45,059 nucleotides of DNA from an uncultured Pelagibacteraceae bacterium (GCA_902574685.1 CACGOO010000009.1:1-45059), one strand, 5' to 3'. Positions 27,606 to 38,041 are shown, counted from the first letter of the stretch. Numbers and translations: made by a program. Notes: generated by a model from the sequence alone, not told the origin.

Positions 27606-30269
27606 ATGGCAAAAACATTAAACGAGATTAGATCAACTTTTTTAAATTATTTTGAAAAAAATGATCACAAGATAGTTGAGTCTAGCAATCTGGTTCCAAA
27701 TAATGATCCAACATTAATGTTTGCAAATTCAGGCATGGTCCAGTTTAAAAATGTTTTTACCGGATTAGAAAAAAGAGATTATCAAAGAGCGACTACTTCT
27801 CAAAAATGTGTAAGAGCAGGAGGTAAACATAACGATCTTGAAAACGTTGGCTACACCCCAAGACACCATACATTTTTTGAAATGCTTGGAAATTTTTCTT
27901 TCGGAGATTACTTCAAGGAAAGGGGAATTGAACTTGCTTGGAATTTAATTACTAAGGATTTTGGATTAAATAAAGATAGATTATATGTAACTGTATTTCA
28001 TGAAGACGATGAAGCCTTCAATTTTTGGAAGAAAATAGCGGGTTTTAGCGACGATAGAATTATTAGGATAGCAACTTCTGATAATTTTTGGTCAATGGGC
28101 GAAACGGGCCCTTGCGGACCTTGTTCTGAGATTTTTTATGATCATGGGGATCATTTAAAAGGTGGTTTACCCGGAACCAAAGATGAGGATGGCGATAGAT
28201 ATATTGAGATATGGAATTTAGTCTTCATGCAATTTGAGCAAGTCTCAAAAGATAAGAGAATTAATCTTCCAAAACCTTCTGTAGATACTGGAATGGGTTT
28301 AGAGAGAATTGCAGCATTACTTCAGGGCACACATGATAATTACGAAACAGATCATTTTAAAAAATTAATTAGTTCGATTTCTGAATTTACAAAAGTAAAA
28401 CAAGATGAAAATAATTTATCAAGCTTTAGAGTAATTGCAGATCACTTAAGAGCTAGCTCATTTCTTCTTGCAGAAGGAGTATTACCTTCAAATGAAGGTA
28501 GGGGCTATGTTCTTAGAAGAATTATGAGAAGAGGAATGAGACATTCTCATTTGCTAGGTTCTAAAGAACCAGTCTTCAATAAAATATTTGATACATTGAA
28601 AGATGAAATGAGGGGAAATTATCCTGAATTAGAAAGATCAGAGACTTTAATTAAAGAAACATTAAAAATGGAAGAGGAAAAATTTTTAGTATTACTTGAT
28701 AGAGGTATTAAAATTTTGAACGATGAAATTTCAAAAATTAAAAAAGTTTTACCAGGTGAAGTAGCGTTTAAATTATATGATACTTATGGTTTCCCGCTAG
28801 ACTTAACAGAAGATATTTTAAAAAATAAATCTTTGACCGTTGATCAAAATAAATTTGATGAATTAATGAAAAAGAGCAAAGAGCTTGCAAAACAAAACTG
28901 GAAAGGTTCTGGAGACGCCTCTGAAGAAGAAATCTGGTTTGGTATAAAAGATAAAATTGGACCTACAGAGTTTCTTGGTTATGAGTTTAACCAATCAGAA
29001 GGAGTGGTGTTGTCAATAATTAAAAATAATAAAGAAGCACAAAATATTTCAAATGGCGAGGAAGGGATAATTATTACTAATCAAACCCCTTTTTATGGAG
29101 AGTCTGGTGGACAAGTTGGAGATCAAGGAACAATAGTATCTGGTAACTCAGTATTTGAGGTTACAGATACTCAAAAAAAACTTGGAGATTTGTTTATACA
29201 TCATGGAATTCTAAAATCTGGTGAGATTAAGATTAAAGACGTTGTAGAAATGAAAATAGATATTGAAAGACGTAACAATCTTAAGGCATATCATTCTGCA
29301 ACTCATTTATTACACGAGTCTTTGAGAAGAACATTGGGAAAGCACGTTATGCAAAAAGGGTCTTTGGTTGCGCCTGATAGACTAAGATTTGACTTTAGTC
29401 ATATGAAACCAATTACTGAGGATGAATTAACAATTATCGATAAATTAGTTAATGAATACGTACAAAACAAAACTGATGTAACTACAAGAATTATGACACC
29501 AAAAGCTGCCATTGAAAAAGGTGCTTTAGCTTTTTTTGGTGAAAAATATGGAGAAGAAGTGAGAGTAGTTTCTATGGGAGCAGAAAATAACTCTTACTTT
29601 TCAACAGAATTATGTGGTGGAACACATGTTAAAAATACAGGTGATATTGGAAAATTTAAAACTGTTAGCCAATCCTCAATAGCTGCTGGAGTTAGAAGGG
29701 TTGAAGCTTTAAGGGATAAACAACTCGAAATATTCTTAAAAAATAAGGAAAAAATGTCAAACCTTTCTGCACAAAAGGATGAAGAAAGCATTAAAGAGGT
29801 GTCTGCTCAAATTATTAAATTAGGTGGAAAACCAAATCTACAAAATAAAGATACGAAAGGATTGATTAAAGACCTTAATAAACAATTAGAACAATTAAAT
29901 GTTCAATCAGTTTTAGCTGATAAAACAAAAAACATAATTAAAGATGAAAATATAAATGGCACTCAAGTTAGATTACAAAAAGTTAAAGATTTATCTCCAA
30001 AAGACCTAAGAAAACTTATTGATGCAGGTAAAAAAGAATTGGGTGAAGGAATAGTAATTGTATTTGCAAATAAAGATGAGAAAGTTGGTCTTGCTGTAGG
30101 TGTAACAGAAAATTTAATGAACAAATACGATGCAGTTAAATTTGCAAAACTAGGATCTGAAATTATTGGTGGAAATGGTGGAGGAGGTCGTAAAGACTTT
30201 GCACAGGCTGGAGGCCAAGACTCAAATAAAATCGATGAAGCTTTAGAAAAATTAAAAACCTTAATTTAA
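27606..30269 (+). CDS. alaS: Alanyl-tRNA synthetase
   Basis: Class II synthetase that charges tRNA-Ala, 887 residues, of normal length. The N-terminal catalytic domain shows [16 protein letters not shown], the [21 protein letters not shown] motif and the class II motif 3 region [16 protein letters not shown]. The editing domain carries the zinc pattern [12 protein letters not shown] (HxxxH) and [13 protein letters not shown] (CxxxH). The C-terminal Gly-rich stretch [16 protein letters not shown] is the conserved C-Ala domain end. recA-alaS is an order found in many Alphaproteobacteria. Its last 9 bases overlap the end of convergent icd. Confidence 0.98.
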   Translation: MAKTLNEIRSTFLNYFEKNDHKIVESSNLVPNNDPTLMFANSGMVQFKNVFTGLEKRDYQRATTSQKCVRAGGKHNDLENVGYTPRHHTFFEMLGNFSFGDYFKERGIELAWNLITKDFGLNKDRLYVTVFHEDDEAFNFWKKIAGFSDDRIIRIATSDNFWSMGETGPCGPCSEIFYDHGDHLKGGLPGTKDEDGDRYIEIWNLVFMQFEQVSKDKRINLPKPSVDTGMGLERIAALLQGTHDNYETDHFKKLISSISEFTKVKQDENNLSSFRVIADHLRASSFLLAEGVLPSNEGRGYVLRRIMRRGMRHSHLLGSKEPVFNKIFDTLKDEMRGNYPELERSETLIKETLKMEEEKFLVLLDRGIKILNDEISKIKKVLPGEVAFKLYDTYGFPLDLTEDILKNKSLTVDQNKFDELMKKSKELAKQNWKGSGDASEEEIWFGIKDKIGPTEFLGYEFNQSEGVVLSIIKNNKEAQNISNGEEGIIITNQTPFYGESGGQVGDQGTIVSGNSVFEVTDTQKKLGDLFIHHGILKSGEIKIKDVVEMKIDIERRNNLKAYHSATHLLHESLRRTLGKHVMQKGSLVAPDRLRFDFSHMKPITEDELTIIDKLVNEYVQNKTDVTTRIMTPKAAIEKGALAFFGEKYGEEVRVVSMGAENNSYFSTELCGGTHVKNTGDIGKFKTVSQSSIAAGVRRVEALRDKQLEIFLKNKEKMSNLSAQKDEESIKEVSAQIIKLGGKPNLQNKDTKGLIKDLNKQLEQLNVQSVLADKTKNIIKDENINGTQVRLQKVKDLSPKDLRKLIDAGKKELGEGIVIVFANKDEKVGLAVGVTENLMNKYDAVKFAKLGSEIIGGNGGGGRKDFAQAGGQDSNKIDEALEKLKTLI

Positions 30270-31475
30270 TTTTTGTTTTAAACTTCCATCAATTACATCT
30301 AAAAACTGGTTAGTTGTTAAATATTTTGTAGAAGGACCAATAAGTATTGCCAAATCTTTGGTCATTGAACCTGATTCAACTGACTCAACACATACTTCTT
30401 CAAGTGTTTTGGAAAATTTAATTAATTCATCATTGCTATCTAACTTTCCCCTGTGCGCCAAACCTCTTGTCCAAGCAAATATAGATGCAATTGGATTGGT
30501 CGATGTTTCTTTACCTTGCTGATGCATTCTAAAATGTCGAGTTACAGTTCCATGAGCTGCTTCTGCTTCCATTGTTCTGCCATCAGGCGCTAATAGAACA
30601 CTTGTCATTAAACCTAAAGAACCATAACCTTGGGCAACAGTATCTGACTGAACATCACCATCGTAATTTTTACAAGCCCAGATATATTTACCGTGCCACT
30701 TCATTGCACAAGCAACCATATCATCGATTAACCTGTGTTCATAAGTTATACTATTTTTTTCGAATTCTGATTTAAAATCTTTTTCAAAAACATTTTGAAA
30801 TATATCTTTAAATCTACCATCATATTTTTTTAGTATGGTATTCTTTGTTGATAAATATACAGGCCATTTTTTTATTAGGCCGTAATTGAAACATGATCTT
30901 GCAAAGTCCTCTATTGATTTATCTAAATTATACATTGAAAGAGCAATACCTGGTCCTGGGAAATTGAATACTTCATATTTCTTTTCATCACTTCCATCTT
31001 CTGATGTCCATTTAACTTCTAATTTACCTTTTCCTGGAACTAAAAAATCTGTAGCTCTATATTGATCACCAAAAGCATGCCTTCCAATAATTAATGGATC
31101 TGTCCAAGATGGGACAAGTTTAGGAATATTTTTACAAATTATTGGCTCTCTAAATACTGTTCCTCCAATAATATTTCTTATTGTTCCATTCGGAGATCTC
31201 CACATTTTTTTTAATTTAAATTCTTCAACTCTCGCCTCGTCAGGAGTAATAGTTGCACATTTGATACCTACTCCATTTTTCTTGATTGCATTAGCACAGT
31301 CGATTGTAATTTTGTCATCCGTATCATCCCTGCTTTTCATTCCTAGATCGTAATACTCAATGCCTAAATCTAAATAAGGTAGAATTAATTTGTTTTTTAT
31401 GAATTCCCAAATTACTCTTGTCATTTCATCGCCGTCTAGCTCGACAATGGGATTTTTTACCTTAATTTTGCTCAT
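30261..31475 (-). CDS. icd: NADP-dependent isocitrate dehydrogenase (eukaryote-like subfamily)
   Basis: Oxidative decarboxylation of isocitrate to 2-oxoglutarate in the TCA cycle. With the start placed at ATG 31475 the protein has 404 residues and begins [20 protein letters not shown], matching the family start exactly; an in-frame start 45 bases upstream would add an unrelated extension. Visible motifs: [19 protein letters not shown] (substrate binding), [18 protein letters not shown], the metal-binding [18 protein letters not shown] and [10 protein letters not shown]. This is subfamily II, the same type as cytosolic and mitochondrial IDH1/2 and not E. coli Icd; it is common in Alphaproteobacteria. 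It converges with alaS (9-base overlap) and diverges from psd. Confidence 0.96.
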   Translation of the reverse strand: MSKIKVKNPIVELDGDEMTRVIWEFIKNKLILPYLDLGIEYYDLGMKSRDDTDDKITIDCANAIKKNGVGIKCATITPDEARVEEFKLKKMWRSPNGTIRNIIGGTVFREPIICKNIPKLVPSWTDPLIIGRHAFGDQYRATDFLVPGKGKLEVKWTSEDGSDEKKYEVFNFPGPGIALSMYNLDKSIEDFARSCFNYGLIKKWPVYLSTKNTILKKYDGRFKDIFQNVFEKDFKSEFEKNSITYEHRLIDDMVACAMKWHGKYIWACKNYDGDVQSDTVAQGYGSLGLMTSVLLAPDGRTMEAEAAHGTVTRHFRMHQQGKETSTNPIASIFAWTRGLAHRGKLDSNDELIKFSKTLEEVCVESVESGSMTKDLAILIGPSTKYLTTNQFLDVIDGSLKQKLN

Positions 31476-31549
31476 TTTTTGATGTATCTTAATAATTGAA
31501 TTTATACTTTTTATATACATATTAATCCAGAATTATCAATTGAACGATT

Positions 31550-32197
31550 ATGATAGACAAAATTTTTCCAAAGATTCATAACGAAGGCTATAAATTTATA
31601 GTAATTTTCGTAGTAGCAACGATCATTCTATATTTCATTCATGGTTTTTTAGGTTTCATAGGTTTTGTCTTAAGTATTTGGTGTTATTATTTTTTTAGAG
31701 ATCCAGAGAGAATTCCAATAAATGATGAGAATTATTTAACAAGTCCTGCTGACGGATTAGTTTTACAAGTTTTAGATACAAACGGACCAAAAGAATTGGG
31801 TCTTGAAAATAAAAAGTTTAAGAAAGTAAGTATATTTATGAATGTATTTGATTGTCATGTGAATAGATCTCCATGTTCAGGAAAAATTGAAGAAATTTTA
31901 TATAAACCTGGAAAATTTATTAATGCATCTCTTGATAAAGCAAGCGAGGATAATGAAAGAAATTATTATAAAATTAGAAATTCTCATGGCGAAGATATAA
32001 TTGTAGTTCAAATAGCAGGACTGGTCGCTCGAAGAATAGTAACAGATACCTCAGTTGAAGAAAATGTTGAACAAGGATCTAGAATAGGAATGATTAGATT
32101 TGGAAGTAGAGCAGATTTATATTTTGAAAACTATGAACCATTAGTAAAAGTTAATCAAAGAGCAGTTGCTGGAGAAACATTGATAGCTAAAAGATAA
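31550..32197 (+). CDS. psd: Phosphatidylserine decarboxylase proenzyme (short type)
   Basis: Makes phosphatidylethanolamine from phosphatidylserine at the inner membrane. The 215-residue protein has an N-terminal membrane helix pair (residues 15-45), the YYFFRDPERIPI start of the catalytic part, the FMNVFDCHVNRSPCSGKI motif with catalytic His, and the self-cleavage motif RFGSR with the cut between Gly185 and Ser186, which gives the pyruvoyl cofactor. This is the short 'archaetidylserine-type' Psd used by many Alphaproteobacteria. It is followed without a gap by pssA, which makes its substrate. Confidence 0.95.
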   Translation: MIDKIFPKIHNEGYKFIVIFVVATIILYFIHGFLGFIGFVLSIWCYYFFRDPERIPINDENYLTSPADGLVLQVLDTNGPKELGLENKKFKKVSIFMNVFDCHVNRSPCSGKIEEILYKPGKFINASLDKASEDNERNYYKIRNSHGEDIIVVQIAGLVARRIVTDTSVEENVEQGSRIGMIRFGSRADLYFENYEPLVKVNQRAVAGETLIAKR

Positions 32198-32995
32198 ATG
32201 GAAAATCCAAAAAAGAACATAAGATTAGTATCGAATAAAAATTCAAGAGTTATTTTGCCGAATATTATGACACTCGTTGGAGTGTGTATTGGCTTAACTT
32301 CAATTAAGTTTGCATTTGATGGGAGATTTGAATTATCTGTTATTGCAGTTTTAATTGCTGCAATCATCGATGGTTTAGATGGAAGAATTGCAAGATTAAT
32401 TAAAGCCACATCAAAAGTTGGAAAAGAATTAGACTCATTAACAGATGTAATTAGTTTTGGAGTTGCACCAGCATTCATAATGTATTTTTGGGCGTTAGAT
32501 AATATAGGCAGATTTGGTTGGTTAATATCATTAATATATGTGGTTTGTGTTGCTTTGAGACTTGCAAGATTTAATGTTTCAACAGGAGGTGAACCTTCAT
32601 GGAGGGATAATTTTTTTGAGGGTATTCCATCACCAGCAGGTGGAGTATTGGTATTAATGCCATTAATTTATAGTTTTAGCGAAGTTCAGTTTATAACTAT
32701 TAATAAAAATATTATTGTTCCATCTTTATTCATTGTTATTTCTGTGCTTTTGATAAGTAAAATTCCTACATATTCTTTTAAAAGAATTGTTGTCCCAAGA
32801 AGTACTTCAATATTTCTTTTATTTGGAATAATTTTATATTTTGGTTTGTTGCTAATATATACCTTTAATACAATTATAATTTCAGGAATTATTTATTTAT
32901 TAATGATTCCAGCAAGTTCAATTCATTACTTATTTTTAAAAAAACAAAATAAAGAAAAAGATGATGGCGTTGATCATCACGAAGATATTTTGTAA
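32198..32995 (+). CDS. pssA: CDP-diacylglycerol--serine O-phosphatidyltransferase
   Basis: Makes phosphatidylserine, the substrate of the preceding enzyme. The 265-residue polytopic membrane protein has the CDP-alcohol phosphatidyltransferase motif D-G-L-D-G-R-x-A-R-x8-G-x3-D-x3-D spanning residues 58-83 (IIDGLDGRIARL...VGKELDSLTDV), followed by SFGVAPAFIMYFWAL, which is the PssA type rather than PgsA. A charged Lys-rich N-terminus and a His/Asp-rich tail flank the membrane core. It starts at the base after the psd stop codon and overlaps the next gene by one base. Confidence 0.94.
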   Translation: MENPKKNIRLVSNKNSRVILPNIMTLVGVCIGLTSIKFAFDGRFELSVIAVLIAAIIDGLDGRIARLIKATSKVGKELDSLTDVISFGVAPAFIMYFWALDNIGRFGWLISLIYVVCVALRLARFNVSTGGEPSWRDNFFEGIPSPAGGVLVLMPLIYSFSEVQFITINKNIIVPSLFIVISVLLISKIPTYSFKRIVVPRSTSIFLLFGIILYFGLLLIYTFNTIIISGIIYLLMIPASSIHYLFLKKQNKEKDDGVDHHEDIL

Positions 32996-33909
32996 TGAAA
33001 GAGAATGTAATTATTTCTCTAGCAGATTCTAATTACTTTGAATTGCTAAATGAATTAATAGACTCTATTAAACAATTCAATTACAGTGAAAAGGTTGCTA
33101 TTTGTATACTTGATGCGGGTTTAACAGAGGAGCAAACCGCTCTTCTAAAAGATAAAGTAGACGAGATCAAAAAAGCTGAATGGGATATTGAGGTTCCACA
33201 ATCTAAAGTTAAAGGTAAAGAATGGCTAAAAAGTCAGGTATCAAGAGCGTTTCTTCCAAAATATTTTCCAAACTATAAAAAATACCTGTGGATTGATTGT
33301 GACGCTTGGGTTCAAGATTGGAGCTCAATAGACTTATATTTTAAGGCTTGTGATAATGGTAAACTAGGCATTACCCAGACAATGACACCTGGATATAGAA
33401 TATTAAGTAACGTTAATTGGTTGTTTGGAAAATTAGCTATTATAAAATCTCAAAATTTTAAACATGCCATTAAATCTAAAATTGATATTAATAAAGCAAG
33501 AAAGTTAGCATTTGCTCCGCATATTAATATTGGTGTTTTCTCATTAGAAAAAGACTCTAGCTGCTGGAATGTTTGGCAAAAAAATTTAAAAACTACTCTT
33601 AGTCATGGACAAATATTTGGTTCAGAGCAACTAGCAATAAATATATGCGTATATATTGATAATGTAGATGTTGAATTTCTTCCTCATAATTGCAACTGGT
33701 TAGCTAGCAACTTACTTCCAAAGTTTGATGAAAAGAATAAAATTTTCGTGGAACCTTTTTTACCAAATCATAAAATTGGAATTATACATTTAGCTAGTGG
33801 TATTAAAGTAAATGATAAAGATATGAGAAATGAGAAAAATCTAGAGATAGAATTAAATACTTTGGATAATAATAAAATCTCAAAATCTTTAAGGTTCAAA
33901 ACTAATTGA
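32995..33909 (+). CDS. GT8-like glycosyltransferase-fold protein
   Basis: A 304-residue soluble protein. It has a GT-A-like layout: N-terminal NVIISLADSNYFELLNELIDSI, a DxD metal-binding motif in YLWIDCDAWVQDWSS (Asp101, Asp103) and a later NIGVFSLEKDSSCW, followed by GSEQLAINICVYIDN and a His in IIHLASGIK. This is the family 8 glycosyltransferase pattern (galactosyltransferase / glycogenin type). No signal peptide or membrane helix is visible. Position in a tight run between pssA and rlmE (1-base and 4-base overlaps) places it in the same transcript, possibly acting on a lipid or envelope glycan. Donor and acceptor are unknown. Confidence 0.7.
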   Translation: MKENVIISLADSNYFELLNELIDSIKQFNYSEKVAICILDAGLTEEQTALLKDKVDEIKKAEWDIEVPQSKVKGKEWLKSQVSRAFLPKYFPNYKKYLWIDCDAWVQDWSSIDLYFKACDNGKLGITQTMTPGYRILSNVNWLFGKLAIIKSQNFKHAIKSKIDINKARKLAFAPHINIGVFSLEKDSSCWNVWQKNLKTTLSHGQIFGSEQLAINICVYIDNVDVEFLPHNCNWLASNLLPKFDEKNKIFVEPFLPNHKIGIIHLASGIKVNDKDMRNEKNLEIELNTLDNNKISKSLRFKTN

Positions 33910-34517
33910 AAAAAAATAAAATCTCAAAAAATTGGATTAATAAGCAGAGAAGAGATATTTATGTTAGACAATCAAAAGTTGAAGGATATAGATCAAGAGC
34001 CGTTTATAAATTAAAGGAAATTAACGAAAAATTTAAATTTTTAAAAAATAATATATCAGTAATAGATCTTGGAGCTGCTCCTGGAAGTTGGTCTCAATAT
34101 ATATCAAGTAATTTAAAATGTAATAAGCATTTAGCAATAGATTTAAAAGAAATACAAGAAATAAAGAATGTAAAAATTTTAAAAGGAGATTTCACGGATA
34201 CTGAGCAACAAAATAAAATTAATAATTATTTTGGTGGAAAAATTGACCTAATTATTTCAGATATGGCAGTCAATACTACGGGAAACAAAAACCTAGACTC
34301 TATGGTAACTGGAGAATTAGTTTTAGAAGCTTTGGATTTCGCTACAAAAATGATGAAGCCAAATGGCTATTTTGTCTCAAAATTATTTATGGGAACTTCA
34401 TTTAATGAGATAATTGCATTTTCAAAAAAAAATTTTGTTAAATTTAATGTCTATAAGCCTCCAGCAAGTAGAAAAGACTCTAAAGAAAGTTTCTTAATCT
34501 GCAAAAATTTAAGATAG
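33906..34517 (+). CDS. rlmE: 23S rRNA (uridine-2'-O-)-methyltransferase RlmE/FtsJ
   Basis: SAM-dependent methyltransferase that modifies U2552 in the ribosomal A-loop. The 203-residue protein has YRSRAVYKLKEI (conserved K), the SAM-binding DLGAAPGSWSQYI, catalytic Asp in IISDMAVNTTGNK, Lys in FVSKLFMGT, and Glu in SRKDSKESFLICK: the K-D-K-E tetrad of the RrmJ family. I use the TTG at 33906, which overlaps the previous stop codon (TTGA); no ATG or GTG lies between it and the conserved domain start, and the length fits. Its tail is close to guaB (37-base gap). Confidence 0.93.
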   Translation: MKKNKISKNWINKQRRDIYVRQSKVEGYRSRAVYKLKEINEKFKFLKNNISVIDLGAAPGSWSQYISSNLKCNKHLAIDLKEIQEIKNVKILKGDFTDTEQQNKINNYFGGKIDLIISDMAVNTTGNKNLDSMVTGELVLEALDFATKMMKPNGYFVSKLFMGTSFNEIIAFSKKNFVKFNVYKPPASRKDSKESFLICKNLR

Positions 34518-34554
34518 ATACTTTCATTTTTTTAAGAATCGTTTATATAAGGAC

Positions 34555-35619
34555 ATGGATCCTATCAAAGAAGCGCTCACTTTCGATGATGTAACCTTAG
34601 CACCAAATTATTCTGAAATTTTACCTTCAGAAGTAAAGACAGAAGTTAAATTATCAAAACACTTAAATATTTCTATACCCCTTCTAACTTCAGCAATGGA
34701 TACTGTAACAGAGTCTAACATGGCTATTTCAATCGGTAAAAAAGGTGGAATAGGTGTTATACATAGAAATTTATCAATAAATGATCAGATAAAAGAAATA
34801 AGAAAAGTAAAAGCAAAAAAAATGTTAGTTGGTGCAGCTGTTGGTGCAAGTTTAAACGAACACATAAGAGCTCAAAAGATTTTAAAAGAAAATATTGATT
34901 TAATTGTTGTTGATACAGCTCATGGCCACACAAAAAAAGTAGCTGAAATAATAAAAAAAATTAAAAAAATTAAACCAACCAAAACAGCTTTATGTGCAGG
35001 TAATATTGCTACAGCAGAAGCAGCTAAATTTCTTATTAAGCAAGGAGTAGATATTATAAAAGTTGGAATTGGACCAGGATCTATATGCACTACAAGATTA
35101 GTTGCGGGGATAGGAGTTCCACAGTTAAGTGCAATTTTAGATGTAAAAAAAGGTATGGGCAAAAGTAAAACAACATTAATAGCTGATGGAGGTATCAAAT
35201 TTTCTGGGGATATTGCAAAAGCACTTGCAGCAGGAGCAGATGCGGTAATGATTGGATCATTATTTGCAGGAACAGATCAGGCTCCAGGAAGAATTATTAA
35301 AAGAGGTGGTAAATTATTTAAAAGTTTTAGAGGCATGGGATCTATTGGAGCAATGAATAAAGGATCAGCAGATAGATATTTTCAATCAAAACAAAAAGAT
35401 ACTTCAAAATATGTAGCAGAAGGTGTTGAAGGTTTTGTTAAATACAAAGGCACAGTTGAAAAAATAATCTACCAACTAGTAGGGGGTTTAAAATCATCAA
35501 TGGGATACTTAGGTGCAAAAAGAATTAAAGATCTCAGAAAAAAACCAAAATTTGTTAAAATTACTAAAGCAGGTTTTTATGAAAGTATGGTACATAATAT
35601 AGACGAAATAAAAAGATGA
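34555..35619 (+). CDS. guaB: IMP dehydrogenase lacking the CBS (Bateman) domain
   Basis: Converts IMP to XMP, the first step to GMP. At 354 residues it is about 130 residues shorter than typical IMP dehydrogenase (~490), because the CBS pair is absent: after GVIHRNLSINDQIKEIRKVK (residues 67-86) the sequence goes directly to AKKMLVGAAVGASL, where the second half of the barrel resumes. The rest is intact: LTSAMDTVTE, GNIATAEAA, catalytic loop GIGPGSICTTRLVAGIGVPQ (Cys178), IADGGIKFSGDIAKALAAGADAVMIGSLFAGT, SFRGMGSIGAMNKGSADRYFQ and the EGVEGFVKYKG flap. The C-terminal tail is also shortened. GMP reductase is excluded by the RLVAGIGVPQ loop and RYFQ/EGVEG flap, and guaA lies downstream. Similar CBS-less enzymes are known, e.g. 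from Borrelia. Confidence 0.95.
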   Translation: MDPIKEALTFDDVTLAPNYSEILPSEVKTEVKLSKHLNISIPLLTSAMDTVTESNMAISIGKKGGIGVIHRNLSINDQIKEIRKVKAKKMLVGAAVGASLNEHIRAQKILKENIDLIVVDTAHGHTKKVAEIIKKIKKIKPTKTALCAGNIATAEAAKFLIKQGVDIIKVGIGPGSICTTRLVAGIGVPQLSAILDVKKGMGKSKTTLIADGGIKFSGDIAKALAAGADAVMIGSLFAGTDQAPGRIIKRGGKLFKSFRGMGSIGAMNKGSADRYFQSKQKDTSKYVAEGVEGFVKYKGTVEKIIYQLVGGLKSSMGYLGAKRIKDLRKKPKFVKITKAGFYESMVHNIDEIKR

Positions 35620-36050
35620 TAAAAAAAATTACCTTAGCAATAATTTTACTTTTTACTTTAGTTTTTAATGTTAACGCGGAAAAAGATAATTTTTTTGATG
35701 AAGCAAAAAGTCTTTATGAAAATGAAAAATATGAAGATTCAAAATTTTTATTTCAAAGAAATATTGTATACAATCCCAAAGACTCAAAGTCATATCTATA
35801 TTTAGCAAAAATATTTAAAAATGAAGAAAACAAAACAGAACTGGAAAAAAATATAAATACAGTTTTACTACTCGAGCCAAACAACGAAGAGGCAATGTAT
35901 CTATTAATAGATATTGAGTTAGAAAGATCTAATTTTTCTAAAGCAGAGGAACTTAGAGAAGATTTTAAGAAAATATGCTCGAACCTTTGTGATAAAATCG
36001 CATCTATAAACAAACGCCTAAAAGAGTTTGAAAAAAAAGATGCGTCTTGA
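35616..36050 (+). CDS. Small exported TPR protein in the gua operon
   Basis: A 144-residue protein with a signal peptide ([21 protein letters not shown], cleavage about residue 21) followed by two or three TPR-like helical repeats ([70 protein letters not shown]) and a charged C-terminus with two cysteines ([10 protein letters not shown]). It is probably periplasmic. It overlaps guaB by 4 bases (ATGA) and guaA by 11 bases, so it is translated within the purine operon although nothing in its sequence suggests a purine role. No family name recognised beyond TPR-like. Confidence 0.75.
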   Translation: MIKKITLAIILLFTLVFNVNAEKDNFFDEAKSLYENEKYEDSKFLFQRNIVYNPKDSKSYLYLAKIFKNEENKTELEKNINTVLLLEPNNEEAMYLLIDIELERSNFSKAEELREDFKKICSNLCDKIASINKRLKEFEKKDAS

Positions 36051-37599
36051 AAATAATCTAGATAAAATTTTAATAATCGATTTTGGGTCTCAGTTTACAC
36101 AATTAATTGCAAGAAAAGTAAGAGAATTAAATGTTTTTTGTGAAATTATAAGTCACAACAAACTTAAAAACTACAAAAATGAAAAAAATGTGAAAGGCAT
36201 CATTTTATCTGGTGGTCCCTTAAATGTTTATCAAAATAAAAAAGTTAAATTCAATAGAAGTATATTAAGTTTAAATATTCCAATTTTAGGTATTTGTTTT
36301 GGCCATCAGATAATCTCTAAAGAATTAGGAGGTAAAGTAAAACGAGCAAAATCAAGAGAATTTGGGTTAGCAAAAGTTACAAAATTAAAAAAAAGCGCTT
36401 TAACCGAAAATTTCTTTTCAAAAAAATCCACCAATGTATGGATGAGCCATGGAGATGAGGTAATTAAATTACCTAAAGGTTTTAAAGTTATAGCAAAATC
36501 CTCAAATTCGAAATTATGTATGATAGAAAATGTAAAAAAAAAAATATATGGCATACAGTTTCATCCAGAAGTTTCCCATACAGTTAAAGGCAAAGTAATA
36601 TTAAAAAACTTTGTAATTAAAATTTGTAAAATTAAAAAAAATTGGACATCAAAAAACCAAAAATCCAAACTTATGCAACAAATTAAAGAACAAGTTGGAA
36701 ATTCTAAAGTAATTTGTGCATTATCTGGTGGTGTAGATAGCAGTGTAGTAGCAAAATTAATTAGTAATGCGATTGGAAAAAACCTAACTTGTATATTCGT
36801 TAATACTGGCCTGCTCAGAAAAAACGAAGAAAAACAAGTAGTAAATACTTTTAGAAAAAAATTTAAATTGAATTTAATTTATGTAAATGCTGAACAATTA
36901 TTTATAAGCAAATTAAAAAACGTAACAGATCCAGAAAAAAAAAGAAAAATTATTGGAAATTTATTTATCAAACTTTTTGAAAAATACGCAAAAAAAATAA
37001 AAAATGTAAAATTTTTAGCTCAAGGAACTCTATACCCTGATTTAATTGAAAGTAAATCTGTGACAGGAAGTCAAACGTCAAAAATTAAGTCTCATCATAA
37101 TGTAGGTGGTCTGCCGAAAAGAATGAAATTAAAATTGGTTGAGCCATTGAAGTATTTATTTAAAGATGAAGTTAGAATGTTAGGTCTAGAATTAAATTTA
37201 AGTAAAGAAATTATTTCTAGACATCCTTTTCCTGGTCCTGGTTTAGCAATTAGAATGCCAGGCATAATTACTAAAGAAAAAATAAAAATTTTAAAAGAAG
37301 CAGATAATTATTTTGTAAACGCATTAAGAGAAAACAATCTATATCATAAGATATGGCAGGCTTATGCTGCATTACTGCCTGTTAAAACTGTTGGTGTCAT
37401 GGGAGACAATAGAACCTATGAATATTTATGTTTGCTTAGAGCAATAACATCTGAAGATGGGATGACAGCGGATTATTTTCAATTTAATAAATCATTTATG
37501 CAAATGGTATCGAATAAAATAGTTAATAATATTCGAGGTATAAATAGAGTAGTTTATGATGTGACTTCTAAACCACCAAGTACTATTGAACTAGAATAG
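36040..37599 (+). CDS. guaA: GMP synthase (glutamine-hydrolysing)
   Basis: Converts XMP to GMP using glutamine ammonia. The 519-residue product has a class I glutamine amidotransferase domain (residues 10-190: [17 protein letters not shown], nucleophile Cys in [19 protein letters not shown]), the ATP-pyrophosphatase P-loop [10 protein letters not shown] and the C-terminal dimerisation domain ([25 protein letters not shown] and the C-terminal [14 protein letters not shown]). I place the start at ATG 36040 ([18 protein letters not shown]); a TTG 12 bases upstream is possible. It overlaps the small TPR gene by 11 bases and thus is the third gene of a guaB-TPR-guaA unit. Confidence 0.97.
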   Translation: MRLENNLDKILIIDFGSQFTQLIARKVRELNVFCEIISHNKLKNYKNEKNVKGIILSGGPLNVYQNKKVKFNRSILSLNIPILGICFGHQIISKELGGKVKRAKSREFGLAKVTKLKKSALTENFFSKKSTNVWMSHGDEVIKLPKGFKVIAKSSNSKLCMIENVKKKIYGIQFHPEVSHTVKGKVILKNFVIKICKIKKNWTSKNQKSKLMQQIKEQVGNSKVICALSGGVDSSVVAKLISNAIGKNLTCIFVNTGLLRKNEEKQVVNTFRKKFKLNLIYVNAEQLFISKLKNVTDPEKKRKIIGNLFIKLFEKYAKKIKNVKFLAQGTLYPDLIESKSVTGSQTSKIKSHHNVGGLPKRMKLKLVEPLKYLFKDEVRMLGLELNLSKEIISRHPFPGPGLAIRMPGIITKEKIKILKEADNYFVNALRENNLYHKIWQAYAALLPVKTVGVMGDNRTYEYLCLLRAITSEDGMTADYFQFNKSFMQMVSNKIVNNIRGINRVVYDVTSKPPSTIELE

Positions 37600-37619
37600 A
37601 AATAAATTATAATTTTACT

Positions 37620-38039
37620 ATGAAATATTTACACACAATGATCAGAATTTCTAATATACAGGAGTCGTTAAAATTTTTTTGTGATGGACTGGGTTTAAAA
37701 GAGACAAAAAGAATGGAAAATGAAAAAGGCAGATATACATTAATTTTTTTAGCTGCACCAAACGACAATAATGCAGAAATTGAACTAACTTATAATTGGG
37801 ATGGTGACAATTTAGGAGAGGGATCTAGAAATTTTGGTCACTTAGCTTATAGAGTTAAAAATATATACGAAATATGTCAAAGACTAATGGATATGGGTTA
37901 TACAATTAATAGACCACCTAGAGATGGTCATATGGCATTTGTGAAATCACCAGATAAAATATCAATAGAAATACTTCAGGAAGGAAATCTTCCTCCTAAA
38001 GAGCCCTGGTCATCAATGGAAAATACTGGAACTTGGTAA
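37620..38039 (+). CDS. gloA: Lactoylglutathione lyase (glyoxalase I)
   Basis: Detoxifies methylglyoxal with glutathione. The 139-residue VOC-fold protein has metal ligands at positions matching E. coli GloA: His5 (YLHTMIRI), Glu55 (IELTYNW), His74 (FGHLAYRV) and Glu117 (SIEILQ). The N-terminal HTMIRISNIQESLKFFCDGLGLKE and the NWDGDNLGEGSRNFGHLA stretches are diagnostic. The C-terminal tail (PPKEPWSSMENTGTW) is the form seen in many Alphaproteobacteria. It starts 20 bases after guaA and ends 2 bases before convergent terC. Confidence 0.94.
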   Translation: MKYLHTMIRISNIQESLKFFCDGLGLKETKRMENEKGRYTLIFLAAPNDNNAEIELTYNWDGDNLGEGSRNFGHLAYRVKNIYEICQRLMDMGYTINRPPRDGHMAFVKSPDKISIEILQEGNLPPKEPWSSMENTGTW

Positions 38040-38041
38040 TA

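Noticed and set aside
34555-35619. GMP reductase, suggested by the short length (354 residues).
   Set aside because: Catalytic loop (RLVAGIGVPQ) and the RYFQ / EGVEG flap are IMP dehydrogenase features, and guaA is downstream.
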